A stretch of DNA of 64,000 nucleotides from Sphingobacteruim zhuxiongii. GTDB taxonomy: Bacteria > Bacteroidota > Bacteroidia > Sphingobacteriales > Sphingobacteriaceae. The stretch is from contig NZ_CP045652.1 in the NCBI RefSeq assembly GCF_009557615.1, positions 4,030,001 through 4,094,000 on the forward strand. The letters are read 5' to 3'. Below, one piece after another: positions 54,865 to 62,755 of the stretch. How positions within the stretch are numbered: position 1 is the first letter of the stretch; each line of letters starts with the position of its first letter. The notes under the pieces are model-generated. The model worked only from the letters and a program-made list of their open reading frames with translations, ran no database searches and was not told the DNA's origin. A program made the translations under genes and the position numbers.

Positions 54865-56676
54865 TTAATTACGCACGCAACGAACGTTCTTTAGTGTTGA
54901 AGTTAATACATCAATACCAACCGCGCTTACCAACAATTCTCCAGTACGTTTCGCTCTAACAAATGGCGTTCCTGTAGGAAATCCCAAAACCTCCTGCTGT
55001 TCGGTTGAGGCCAAATGTCCCCAAACACCTAAATTCACCAAACCTAAGATACTCGCTGGCGCATTCGATGCCCAAATAGCGGACTGCGAACCATAGCTAC
55101 CGCCTAAGAGGTTAGCTATCGCTGACAAATCAAGATCCAAGAAACCGTTTGGAAGTACGCCTAAACGTGGCAATTGCCCATTGTAGTAAAAACGTAAATT
55201 ATTGGAACGAGCATCGAACGCGGAATTTGCCACGCTCGTTGTGTTGTATTGCGCATACTTACCTGTAGCACTTCCGTCACCCGGTGTTGATTCCTGAGTT
55301 TCATCCCTTGCTCCCAGCAATTGTCCTACAGAGCTTAATAGGGTCGATAAAAGCCCTTGACCATTCGAAATGCTATATAAATCATCGGCAGTTGGTTGAC
55401 GCCAAACCCCTTGCGGATATACCTGCGCACATGGATCCTGTCTGCTCGCAGCATTCACAAATTGTCCAGGCGTTAGCGCGCCATAGGCAAAATAACTCTT
55501 AGCATCCGATCGCTGCGCATTTGTTGCGTAGAATCGGTAAGGGTTACGTGTACCAGCCGCAAAATAGAGGTTTGAGCGCGACCATCTTACCGGTTGTCCC
55601 GAATTCGAATTAGTTACGGTTGATAAAGCAGATTCTACCAAATTGTAAAGGATACGGTGCGTCTTACCAATTTGAGGTGTTACAGATACTGCCGAGAAAT
55701 TAACTGGTGTTGCCGAAAAAGTTCTCGTGACTGCAGTCTCACCCGCAACTCCATCAGCCGCATGTGCTAACTGAAGCGATGCTACGCTCACAGAAACGGA
55801 ATTCGCTGTGGTTGAATCTACGGTATAAGCGTAAGCTACTTTGCGATCGTTAAAGCCAGTCTCTACGTTGGAAAAACTAGCCCAATTTATCGTTTGCGTA
55901 TGATTTTGCAAATTGGAATATTGTCCAGTGAAGATGTCGATTGTTCCCGACTTCACCGCAAGTCCAGTCACTGCAACCGTAGCACTATTCATATTACCAA
56001 ACATTCCCATTGAATTCAATTCAATTGCCAATCGAGAGGTTTTATGTTTAAAGACGATACCTAGAGGAAGCGCTCCTGTAGCATTTAACGGCACTGATAA
56101 GGTTCCTGCCGCATGCAGCACGTCTTTGCCGCCTGCTAATGCGATTGCGCTGCTACCGCTTGTTACATCTGGAACATCGTCGGTATTGTTATAACTCAAC
56201 GCATACCATTTGTAGTTCTGGCCAGCAACAATAGCAACTTTTCCAGTGGAATTTGCCGTTAAGGCATTGGAGCTTACGAAGGTCCCATCTTCTTTATAAA
56301 GAAAGAGGCGATATTTTACTCCTGGCCCAATCGCTTCAGCACGTGCTGCTCCGCTGTTGGACTTCAAGTTTGTGCCTTGAATTCTTATGCTACTACTTTG
56401 CTCAAGATGGTTGTCGACCGAAACGACGGCATCAAACTCTTCATAGGAGCGTACTAATGGCTTAGACTCGCTCTTCAAAGCCGCTTTTTTGTCTCCCGAA
56501 TTGTCCAAGTTTTCTTGAATTCCCGAGATACTGACGCTTAGTTGCAATTTATCGTTAGTTTCCACTTTTTCGATATCCTTCGACTTATTACAACTTGCCA
56601 CAAACTGGCTGACCATCGCTAATATAAGAGCACTAGCTACTTTATTAGCAAGATTTTTCATTAATACTGATTTCAT
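54865..56676 (-). CDS. Fimbrillin-family surface lipoprotein (locus B)
   Basis: A 603-residue lipoprotein with lipobox C29 (FVASC); an internal ATG at 56661 is an alternative start. It contains the fimbrillin-like YKWYALSYNN segment (about 155-164), FKHKTSRLAIELNSMG (about 207-222) and a C-terminal block paralogous to 16086-17669 (NPYRFYATN, RQDPCAQVYP, WRQPTADDL). The C-terminus is longer than in locus A, with a Gly/Ser-rich stretch near 460. A surface adhesin or pilus-like role is likely. The short peptide gene is 20 bases upstream. Confidence 0.82.
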   Translation of the reverse strand: MKSVLMKNLANKVASALILAMVSQFVASCNKSKDIEKVETNDKLQLSVSISGIQENLDNSGDKKAALKSESKPLVRSYEEFDAVVSVDNHLEQSSSIRIQGTNLKSNSGAARAEAIGPGVKYRLFLYKEDGTFVSSNALTANSTGKVAIVAGQNYKWYALSYNNTDDVPDVTSGSSAIALAGGKDVLHAAGTLSVPLNATGALPLGIVFKHKTSRLAIELNSMGMFGNMNSATVAVTGLAVKSGTIDIFTGQYSNLQNHTQTINWASFSNVETGFNDRKVAYAYTVDSTTANSVSVSVASLQLAHAADGVAGETAVTRTFSATPVNFSAVSVTPQIGKTHRILYNLVESALSTVTNSNSGQPVRWSRSNLYFAAGTRNPYRFYATNAQRSDAKSYFAYGALTPGQFVNAASRQDPCAQVYPQGVWRQPTADDLYSISNGQGLLSTLLSSVGQLLGARDETQESTPGDGSATGKYAQYNTTSVANSAFDARSNNLRFYYNGQLPRLGVLPNGFLDLDLSAIANLLGGSYGSQSAIWASNAPASILGLVNLGVWGHLASTEQQEVLGFPTGTPFVRAKRTGELLVSAVGIDVLTSTLKNVRCVRN

Positions 56677-56696
56677 GATTCAAAAATGTTGATTTA

Positions 56697-56852
56697 TTAA
56701 AAGTCCCCATTTGAACCGCCACCAGTACCACTATCCCAATCGCTAAGCGATTCGGAAGAATTGCCGGAGGCCGCGGCAATACCTTGCTCTAACTCTACGA
56801 TGAACACCTGAAATATCGGTGCTTCGTAAACTTTTTTTACGTTGTTTTCCAT
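56697..56852 (-). CDS. Short fimbrillin-associated peptide (locus B), candidate precursor peptide
   Basis: A 51-residue peptide. Front part: Y9, P12, I18 and the core LEQGIAAASGN (21-31), identical at ten positions, without gaps, to the locus-A peptide at 15851-16054. The tail is Ser/Gly/Asp-rich (DWDSGTGGGSNGDF, 38-51). No signal peptide, cysteine or membrane helix. It precedes the fimbrillin gene by 20 bases and lies upstream of PqqD, nucleotidyltransferase, ABC exporter and HprK-like genes. Conserved front and variable tail suggest leader and core. Modification and export are inference. Confidence 0.8.
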   Translation of the reverse strand: MENNVKKVYEAPIFQVFIVELEQGIAAASGNSSESLSDWDSGTGGGSNGDF

Positions 56853-57284
56853 TATAATACACTTTTGGTTAAAATTTTTAATTTATTTTTTCATGAAGAT
56901 TTTTTTGAATAAATATATTCGGGTTAATTCTATCGTTAATTGTCTGGATGCAATTTCAGGCTAAAAACAAAAAGTAAACGCGTATTTTTTAAATAATCAG
57001 TAATTGGTTCAGTGCTGTCTCTGCATTCATAAGTTTGAACAACAATTTTAATGAAAAGTTTCCAAAATGGCAAGTTTTTTTTATTTTGTAGCGCGCCAAC
57101 CACAGTTATTAACATCTAAAAAGAATATTTACTTAAAAAGAATATAGTTTCCCTAACAACAAATGTTTAGACATGTATACAGTTACATTGGCATCATTCA
57201 AAAAACACGAAGTAATAGAAAATATCACCAGATGATTTTCGTAAGAGAGCTCATCTGGATTGTACGATCAAATTAGACGCCGGG
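56853..57284. other. AT-rich divergent intergenic region
   Basis: 432 bases separating the minus-strand peptide/fimbrillin locus from the plus-strand acyltransferase. It must hold both promoters. No convincing -33/-7 pair, hairpin or small ORF was recognised. Confidence 0.5.
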
Positions 57285-59147
57285 ATGGAACCAAGCATAC
57301 CAAAATTTCTCAAAAAAAGACGTTCTGACTTGGACGCGCTTCGAGCGTTAGCTATCCTCATTGTGTTCGGCTATCATTTAAATATACCTTTCTTGAAAAA
57401 CGGATTTATCGGAGTGGATATTTTTTTCGTGTTGTCGGGCTATTTGACTACCGCAGTGTGTCTTGAAAATCCAAAAAATCTTCGTAAAGAATTAATATCG
57501 TTTTATAAGCGTAGAGCTAACAGGTTAATTCCAGCATTATTCTTTATGCTGCTCTTCTGCGGATTATTAATTTGGATTTTGGTTCCATTAAAAACAATCG
57601 ATTTTGCACAAAACGCATTATTAAGCTTATCGTTTACCTCAAATATTTACTATTACCTCACCTCCGGATATTTTGCCACTAGTTCACAGTTGAACTTTTT
57701 GTTACACAGCTGGTCGCTTTCCCTAGAATTTCAATTTTACCTCTGTTATCCATTACTTATATTCGTTTTCCAAATTAAGGGCAGACAATCCCGCCAACAG
57801 CTTGAAAATCGTTTCCTACTACTCCTATTAATTTCTTTTATTTGTATGTTAATTTTGAGTGTACAAGACGAAAGAGCTGCATTCTATCTTTTGCCCTCAC
57901 GGCTGTGGGAATTTATAAGCGGTGCATTAGCCTTCCTCTCCTATAAACGTGTCGTAAACGGTTTATCCAGTAGATTACGGCAAGTAGGTGCCTTTGTTTG
58001 TTGGTTGATTCTTCTAGCCAACACGCTCCTTGGAGGTCATGTAATTGGGATGGAGGGCTGGCCTTGGATAGTTGCACTCACCGTGCTATCGGTAGTTGGA
58101 ATCATCTTATTTGATGTTCAAGTTTTTGAATCAAATATCATTACTTGGCTTGCGAAAAATTCATACGGAATCTATCTTTGGCACTGGCCACTAATTGTAC
58201 TATGTACATATTTAGGAGTAAGCCTATCCTTCACAGTTTCCGCTGTATTGATCGTGTTAACTATCTTATTTGCAAATGTAAGCTATCAATTCATAGAGTC
58301 TAAAAATCTTTTTACAAACACGAAGCTTCAAATTTTAGGGCTAGTTACTTTAAGTTTAAGCGCGATCTTAGTTCATCCAAAGGCTAAAGATGTTATTATG
58401 AATAGTCAACAACTTCGTGACTTTCAGTTATTACATCAATACAAAACTGAGAAAACACCTTTGCAGTACGGTTTTCTGACTACACATCTACAACACCATG
58501 AACCGTTTAATTTGCTCAATATCACAAGTCGATTAAAGCTATCAGATTCTGGAGGTAACTATTTACTGCTCGGCGACTGCCATGCTGGAATGTTTTCTTA
58601 TACGCTCAAACGTATCGCCCAGCAAAAGGGAATCAATCTAATTGTATTCAGTATGGACGAAACATTCCCTGCATCCAACGCTTTAGGAAAATTTGTTGGC
58701 CCGCAGGATCAAATGAATTATATATTTAACCAGCTCATCCCCTCGCACTACCAAAAACTGGATAAAGTTATCCTAATGGCAGATTACTCCAATTACTCGG
58801 CGAATGAGCTGAAAGCATTCTTTACGCACAATCGATCCTATTTTAGCCAATTCAAACTACCCATCGTATATATAGGGCAAACTAAAAAATATCGGATTGA
58901 GTTTCCGGTAGCCTCATCCCAACATGAGCGTTGGAAAATTCCGTTAGCGCAATATGAGCTATCTGCGCCATATCGTGTGAACAGATTCATCAAAACACTT
59001 CCTGAGATACATTACGTTGATCTGCTAAGCTCTCAATCGAGCAACGCTGGAAAAGACGGTCAACTATTCATGTATGATACCAATCATTACACTATCGGTG
59101 GGACGGAGAGGCTCTCGAAATTACTAGAAACAAGCATTTTCAAATAA
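57285..59147 (+). CDS. Acyltransferase-3/SGNH fusion protein (OafA/YrhL type)
   Basis: A 620-residue membrane enzyme. The N-terminal acyltransferase-3 domain (about 12-365) has DLDALRALAILIVFGYHL, a GVDIFFVLSGYL motif and about ten helices. The C-terminal SGNH domain (about 395-620) has the block-I motif GDCHA (residues 430-434) and the C-terminal DTNHYTIGG. The usual serine of GDSH is a cysteine here (C432, TGC at 58578-58580). AT3-SGNH proteins O-acetylate cell-surface polysaccharides. The acceptor is unknown; the capsule-type gene at 62756-64000 hints at surface glycan. Confidence 0.9.
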   Translation: MEPSIPKFLKKRRSDLDALRALAILIVFGYHLNIPFLKNGFIGVDIFFVLSGYLTTAVCLENPKNLRKELISFYKRRANRLIPALFFMLLFCGLLIWILVPLKTIDFAQNALLSLSFTSNIYYYLTSGYFATSSQLNFLLHSWSLSLEFQFYLCYPLLIFVFQIKGRQSRQQLENRFLLLLLISFICMLILSVQDERAAFYLLPSRLWEFISGALAFLSYKRVVNGLSSRLRQVGAFVCWLILLANTLLGGHVIGMEGWPWIVALTVLSVVGIILFDVQVFESNIITWLAKNSYGIYLWHWPLIVLCTYLGVSLSFTVSAVLIVLTILFANVSYQFIESKNLFTNTKLQILGLVTLSLSAILVHPKAKDVIMNSQQLRDFQLLHQYKTEKTPLQYGFLTTHLQHHEPFNLLNITSRLKLSDSGGNYLLLGDCHAGMFSYTLKRIAQQKGINLIVFSMDETFPASNALGKFVGPQDQMNYIFNQLIPSHYQKLDKVILMADYSNYSANELKAFFTHNRSYFSQFKLPIVYIGQTKKYRIEFPVASSQHERWKIPLAQYELSAPYRVNRFIKTLPEIHYVDLLSSQSSNAGKDGQLFMYDTNHYTIGGTERLSKLLETSIFK

Positions 59148-59462
59148 ACGATAATTATAAAAAACCCTTCCTGACCTAGCAAGAAGGGCCACTTAACCAA
59201 AAGTGTATTATCCAACTTAAAAAAGTTGAATTGCAAGTATACTCAGATGGTCGGTATTAAAAAATAAAATAGATCATTTTTGTGGCGATGATACCACAAA
59301 AAAAAAAGCAAAATCCTAAAATAAGCCGCTTATCTTTTGTTTAAATGAGACTTAGCGATACCAGAACAAACTTGTTAAAATTTGTTAAAAGGACTGGATT
59401 GTAAATTTTCAAGCGTGTATCCACCGTTCCAACAAATACATGCACCTCTCGCCCAGTAAATT
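59148..59462. other. Convergent intergenic region
   Basis: 315 bases. It contains the terminator at 59159-59190 and an inverted repeat TTTTTGTGG/CCACAAAAA at 59277-59302 that has T tracts on the wrong side for either strand. No gene seen. Confidence 0.5.
59159..59190 (-). terminator. Rho-independent terminator between convergent genes
   Basis: On the minus strand a CCCTTC...GAAGGG hairpin (59165-59188) is followed by TTTTTT. It is 275 bases beyond the glutaminyl cyclase stop codon and 18 bases after the AT3/SGNH stop on the other strand. Confidence 0.5.
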
Positions 59463-60512
59463 CTATCGCTCTGTTAACCTCACTTCAAAAAGTTTCGTCC
59501 AGTCTTTACCAGTTACTAAGAAAGTTTTTGTCTCGGCCTTGTACGCAATACCGTTCATCTCATTATCCGCTGACTTTCTTACGCCATCATAAAGGCCAAC
59601 GAAATTAATTACACCCTCTACAACACCGCTAACCGGATCTATGATGACGACTTCGTCCTTAGATTGGTCGTAAATATTAGCATATAATTTGCCTTCCACA
59701 TATTCCAATTCATTGATTTTATCCACTGGACCCTTATCATCAAATATTCGAACTGAAGATGTTTCTTGCAAATTAGTCGGATCTAAAAAATAAATGTTTG
59801 ACGAGCCGTCAGATTTGATAAACTGTTTACCATCGTAGGTCAACCCCCAGCCTTGTTCACTCTTGCCATAGTCGAAAGATTTAATCAACTTGAAATTAGC
59901 TTTATCGTACACAAAGCCTTTCTTATTCAACCAGGTTAGGAAATATATCTTATCTCCGACAACGGTCATTCCCTCTCCAAAGTAAGTTCCATCCCCTTCC
60001 ATCTTTTGAAGAACTTTCCCTGTTGTTAAATCAACTTTTCTCAGAGAACTACGTTCTTCTTTGCCAGTTGATTCGAAGAGCGTACCATGCTCATAAAATA
60101 ATCCTTGCGTAAATGCTGTAGAGTCGTGTGGGAAAGTATTGACCACTTCGAATCCATAGGTCTTCGGTGCCGGTGGAACAACAAGCAAATCACTGTAGGC
60201 TATATCTTCCTTCCCTTCAGCATAAATTTTCGCACTCAATCTTTTGCTCCCAAAACCATGCTTTTCTGTATCAAAAACTACGGAGGATGTATCCCGTTTT
60301 CGGTCAAACACATTTCCGTCGATCGAATAAACCACAGAATCGATCGCGACGTCGTTAAAATTTACTTTAAGTTGTAATTTTTCGCCTTTAAGCACCTTTG
60401 AACCCGACTTGGGATTAACAAATTCAAATTTTCCCTTCTGGGTTTTACATCCATAAATAAACAGGAAGGGTAGCACGACGGCTAAGCCAAGATATTTAAG
60501 TTTAAATTTCAT
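59463..60512 (-). CDS. Glutaminyl-peptide cyclotransferase lipoprotein (plant-type QC)
   Basis: About 349 residues from the ATG at 60512, which starts the signal peptide with lipobox C22 (FIYGC); the frame is open to 60533. An Ig-like N-terminal part (about 30-115) is followed by the five-bladed beta-propeller of plant/bacterial glutaminyl cyclases (about 125-345). Characteristic blocks are HDSTAFTQGLFYE, LFESTGKEERSSLRKVDL, GEGMTV, QGWGLTYDGKQFIKSDGSS, INELEYVEGKLYANIY and NEMNGIA. It converts N-terminal glutamine of exported proteins to pyroglutamate in the periplasm. Single-gene unit. Confidence 0.93.
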   Translation of the reverse strand: MKFKLKYLGLAVVLPFLFIYGCKTQKGKFEFVNPKSGSKVLKGEKLQLKVNFNDVAIDSVVYSIDGNVFDRKRDTSSVVFDTEKHGFGSKRLSAKIYAEGKEDIAYSDLLVVPPAPKTYGFEVVNTFPHDSTAFTQGLFYEHGTLFESTGKEERSSLRKVDLTTGKVLQKMEGDGTYFGEGMTVVGDKIYFLTWLNKKGFVYDKANFKLIKSFDYGKSEQGWGLTYDGKQFIKSDGSSNIYFLDPTNLQETSSVRIFDDKGPVDKINELEYVEGKLYANIYDQSKDEVVIIDPVSGVVEGVINFVGLYDGVRKSADNEMNGIAYKAETKTFLVTGKDWTKLFEVRLTER

Positions 60513-60700
60513 ATTAATAGTTCCAAAATGCATCTTTGATATACCTTAATTTACTTTTTATAAAACGGATCAAACCTGATTTAACCGCTAAAATTATTTC
60601 CAAGTGTAGAGAAATTTACTGAACTCCTTAGTGTGATTTAATCGAAATACTTTGAAGCCAAGTTTTTTTCGCCCAGTCCCTATCTCGCTGCGGAAATTCC

Positions 60701-62689
60701 TTACTTGACGACAATATTTCCTAACAGCTGGCCCAGCAATTGCTCGCCTTCTTTAAGCTTCTGATATTTAGCCAGCAAAATTTGCATGTCGGCATCGTCA
60801 ACAGTGAGCTTTAATTCTTCACGAATGCTTTGCATTTGCACTTCTATTTTATTTTTCTTAACCCTGTAGATAATTTGGATAACCAATGATTTTAACTGAT
60901 CCAATTCTTCAGGCACAAATATCTTTCGCTTATCATCACTCCAACTAGGACTGAGTTCATACCTGTCCACTACAGAATCTACCGCTAGTGTGGATACTTC
61001 AGTGTTTTCATGCGAAAAGAAGAATTTAGCTTCGGGCACTTGGAAATGCTCAGCCTGTTTAATAAACTCGTCGACGATCAACTTACAAGTCTTATCCGTA
61101 ATCTGGATATCATCAAGACTCGCTAATAAATAAGGTGCTACAGGCACGTCACCATCACCCTCCCAGTGAACTAATTCTCGACCATAATTAAGTAGAATTC
61201 GAACTAACTCCTTCTCCAGACGAAGCTCTGCTGACTCTATTTTTGCTGGCTCTACGGAAGGCGCTTCTGCACCCATTGCAGCTAGCATCTCGGCTGGAAA
61301 CCATTCATCTCCGCCGGGAGGTACATTGGGGGTCGATTGAACTTGCTGTTGAGCCTGATTTTCCTTTCGTTCTTTCGAGCGCGCCTTTCCAAGTCTGATT
61401 TTATTAAGTTCAGAGAGAAGCACACGTTCTTCGATGTCTAATAGTGTACTACACTGACGAATGTAAACTGACACCTTAATTTCGTCAGGGATCAATGCAA
61501 TACTTTCGACCACCTCACGGATTACCTCGGCACGCTTTATTGGATCATCTTTCGCGTCACGAAGGAGTATATTCGTCTTATAGAAAACGAAATCTTCTTG
61601 ATTTTTCTCTACATATGCGCGGAATTCACTAGCTCCGTACTTTTGAATGTATGAATCCGGATCATTCCCATCGGGGAAAAGAAGAACTTTCACATTCAAC
61701 CCTTCCTCCAGTAACATATCGGTTCCTCGCAATGAAGCTTTGATACCAGCTTCGTCACCGTCATACAAAATCACAACCTGCTTCGTATATCGAGAAATGA
61801 GCTTGATTTGCCCAGTCGTTAGAGACGTTCCAGATGAAGAAACAACTTGCTCTACCCCTGCTTGATGACAAGAAAGCACATCGGCATATCCTTCAACTAA
61901 AAAACAAACATCATGTTCAAGAATAGCCTTCTTGGCAAGATGTAATCCATAAAGTACATTGGATTTGTGATAAATCTCGCTTTCTGGTGAATTTACATAT
62001 TTAGGAACTGTCTTATCTTTCTTCAGTGTTCGACCACCAAAACCAATAACACGTCCTGTTAAATTATGAATTGGGAAAATTACACGACCTCGAAAGCGGT
62101 CATATAACGACTTGTCGTCTCGTTCAACAGCTAGACCTAGCTCAGTTAAATATTCTTTCGCATAGCCTTCCTTAGCCGCCTCATCGACCAAACTAGTCCA
62201 CGCTTCTGGAGAATATCCTAAGTCGAACTTTTTAATGATGTCATCGCGGTAACCTCTTTCATGAAAATAGCTTAAGCCAATAGATTGACCAAGCTCCGTT
62301 TCCCACAAAGTTTGTTTAAAGTATTTGGATGCCCATTGATTGAATACATAAAGACTCTCTCTTTTATCTTGCGCCGCCAGTTGAGCTGGTGAACGCTCGA
62401 CTTCTTCAATCGGTATATTGTATTTATTTGCCAAATATCGGATTGCCTCGGGATAAGCATATTTCTCATGCTCCATCACAAATTTTAAGGAATCTCCACC
62501 AGCCCCACAGCCGAAACACTTATAAATTCCTTTATTAACCGAAACGTGAAACGAAGGCGTCTTTTCATTATGAAAAGGACAATTTCCAATTAAGGATGTC
62601 CCCCGCTTCTTTAAGTCAACAAAATCCCCAACGACCTCCTCAATTCGAGCGGCGTCTATTACCTTTTCTATCGTTTCTTTTCTGATCAT
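60701..62689 (-). CDS. dnaG: DNA primase DnaG
   Basis: A 662-residue replicative primase. The N-terminal CHC2 zinc ribbon has ligands C37, H40, C58, C61. The RNA polymerase core follows (about 115-240), then the Toprim domain (about 255-345, LVEGYADVLSCHQAG, VVILYDGDEAG). The C-terminal helicase-binding domain (about 490-662) is long and divergent, as is usual in Bacteroidota. It makes RNA primers at the replication fork and loads onto DnaB. A housekeeping gene that marks chromosomal backbone. Confidence 0.97.
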   Translation of the reverse strand: MIRKETIEKVIDAARIEEVVGDFVDLKKRGTSLIGNCPFHNEKTPSFHVSVNKGIYKCFGCGAGGDSLKFVMEHEKYAYPEAIRYLANKYNIPIEEVERSPAQLAAQDKRESLYVFNQWASKYFKQTLWETELGQSIGLSYFHERGYRDDIIKKFDLGYSPEAWTSLVDEAAKEGYAKEYLTELGLAVERDDKSLYDRFRGRVIFPIHNLTGRVIGFGGRTLKKDKTVPKYVNSPESEIYHKSNVLYGLHLAKKAILEHDVCFLVEGYADVLSCHQAGVEQVVSSSGTSLTTGQIKLISRYTKQVVILYDGDEAGIKASLRGTDMLLEEGLNVKVLLFPDGNDPDSYIQKYGASEFRAYVEKNQEDFVFYKTNILLRDAKDDPIKRAEVIREVVESIALIPDEIKVSVYIRQCSTLLDIEERVLLSELNKIRLGKARSKERKENQAQQQVQSTPNVPPGGDEWFPAEMLAAMGAEAPSVEPAKIESAELRLEKELVRILLNYGRELVHWEGDGDVPVAPYLLASLDDIQITDKTCKLIVDEFIKQAEHFQVPEAKFFFSHENTEVSTLAVDSVVDRYELSPSWSDDKRKIFVPEELDQLKSLVIQIIYRVKKNKIEVQMQSIREELKLTVDDADMQILLAKYQKLKEGEQLLGQLLGNIVVK

Positions 62690-62755
62690 CCTTGTTAAAC
62701 AAAGATAACGCTCCTATTGCGAAAGAAAGGTTAAAAGACGCTAATTATTTTCACG

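Noticed and set aside
50820-56852. Calling the PqqD/HprK/nucleotidyltransferase cluster a lasso-peptide cluster
   Set aside because: Some lasso clusters carry such tailoring genes, but there is no transglutaminase-like B2 protease and no asparagine-synthetase-like C cyclase in the window.
59277-59302. Inverted repeat TTTTTGTGG/CCACAAAAA as a terminator
   Set aside because: The T run precedes and the A run follows the stem on both reading directions, opposite to an intrinsic terminator.
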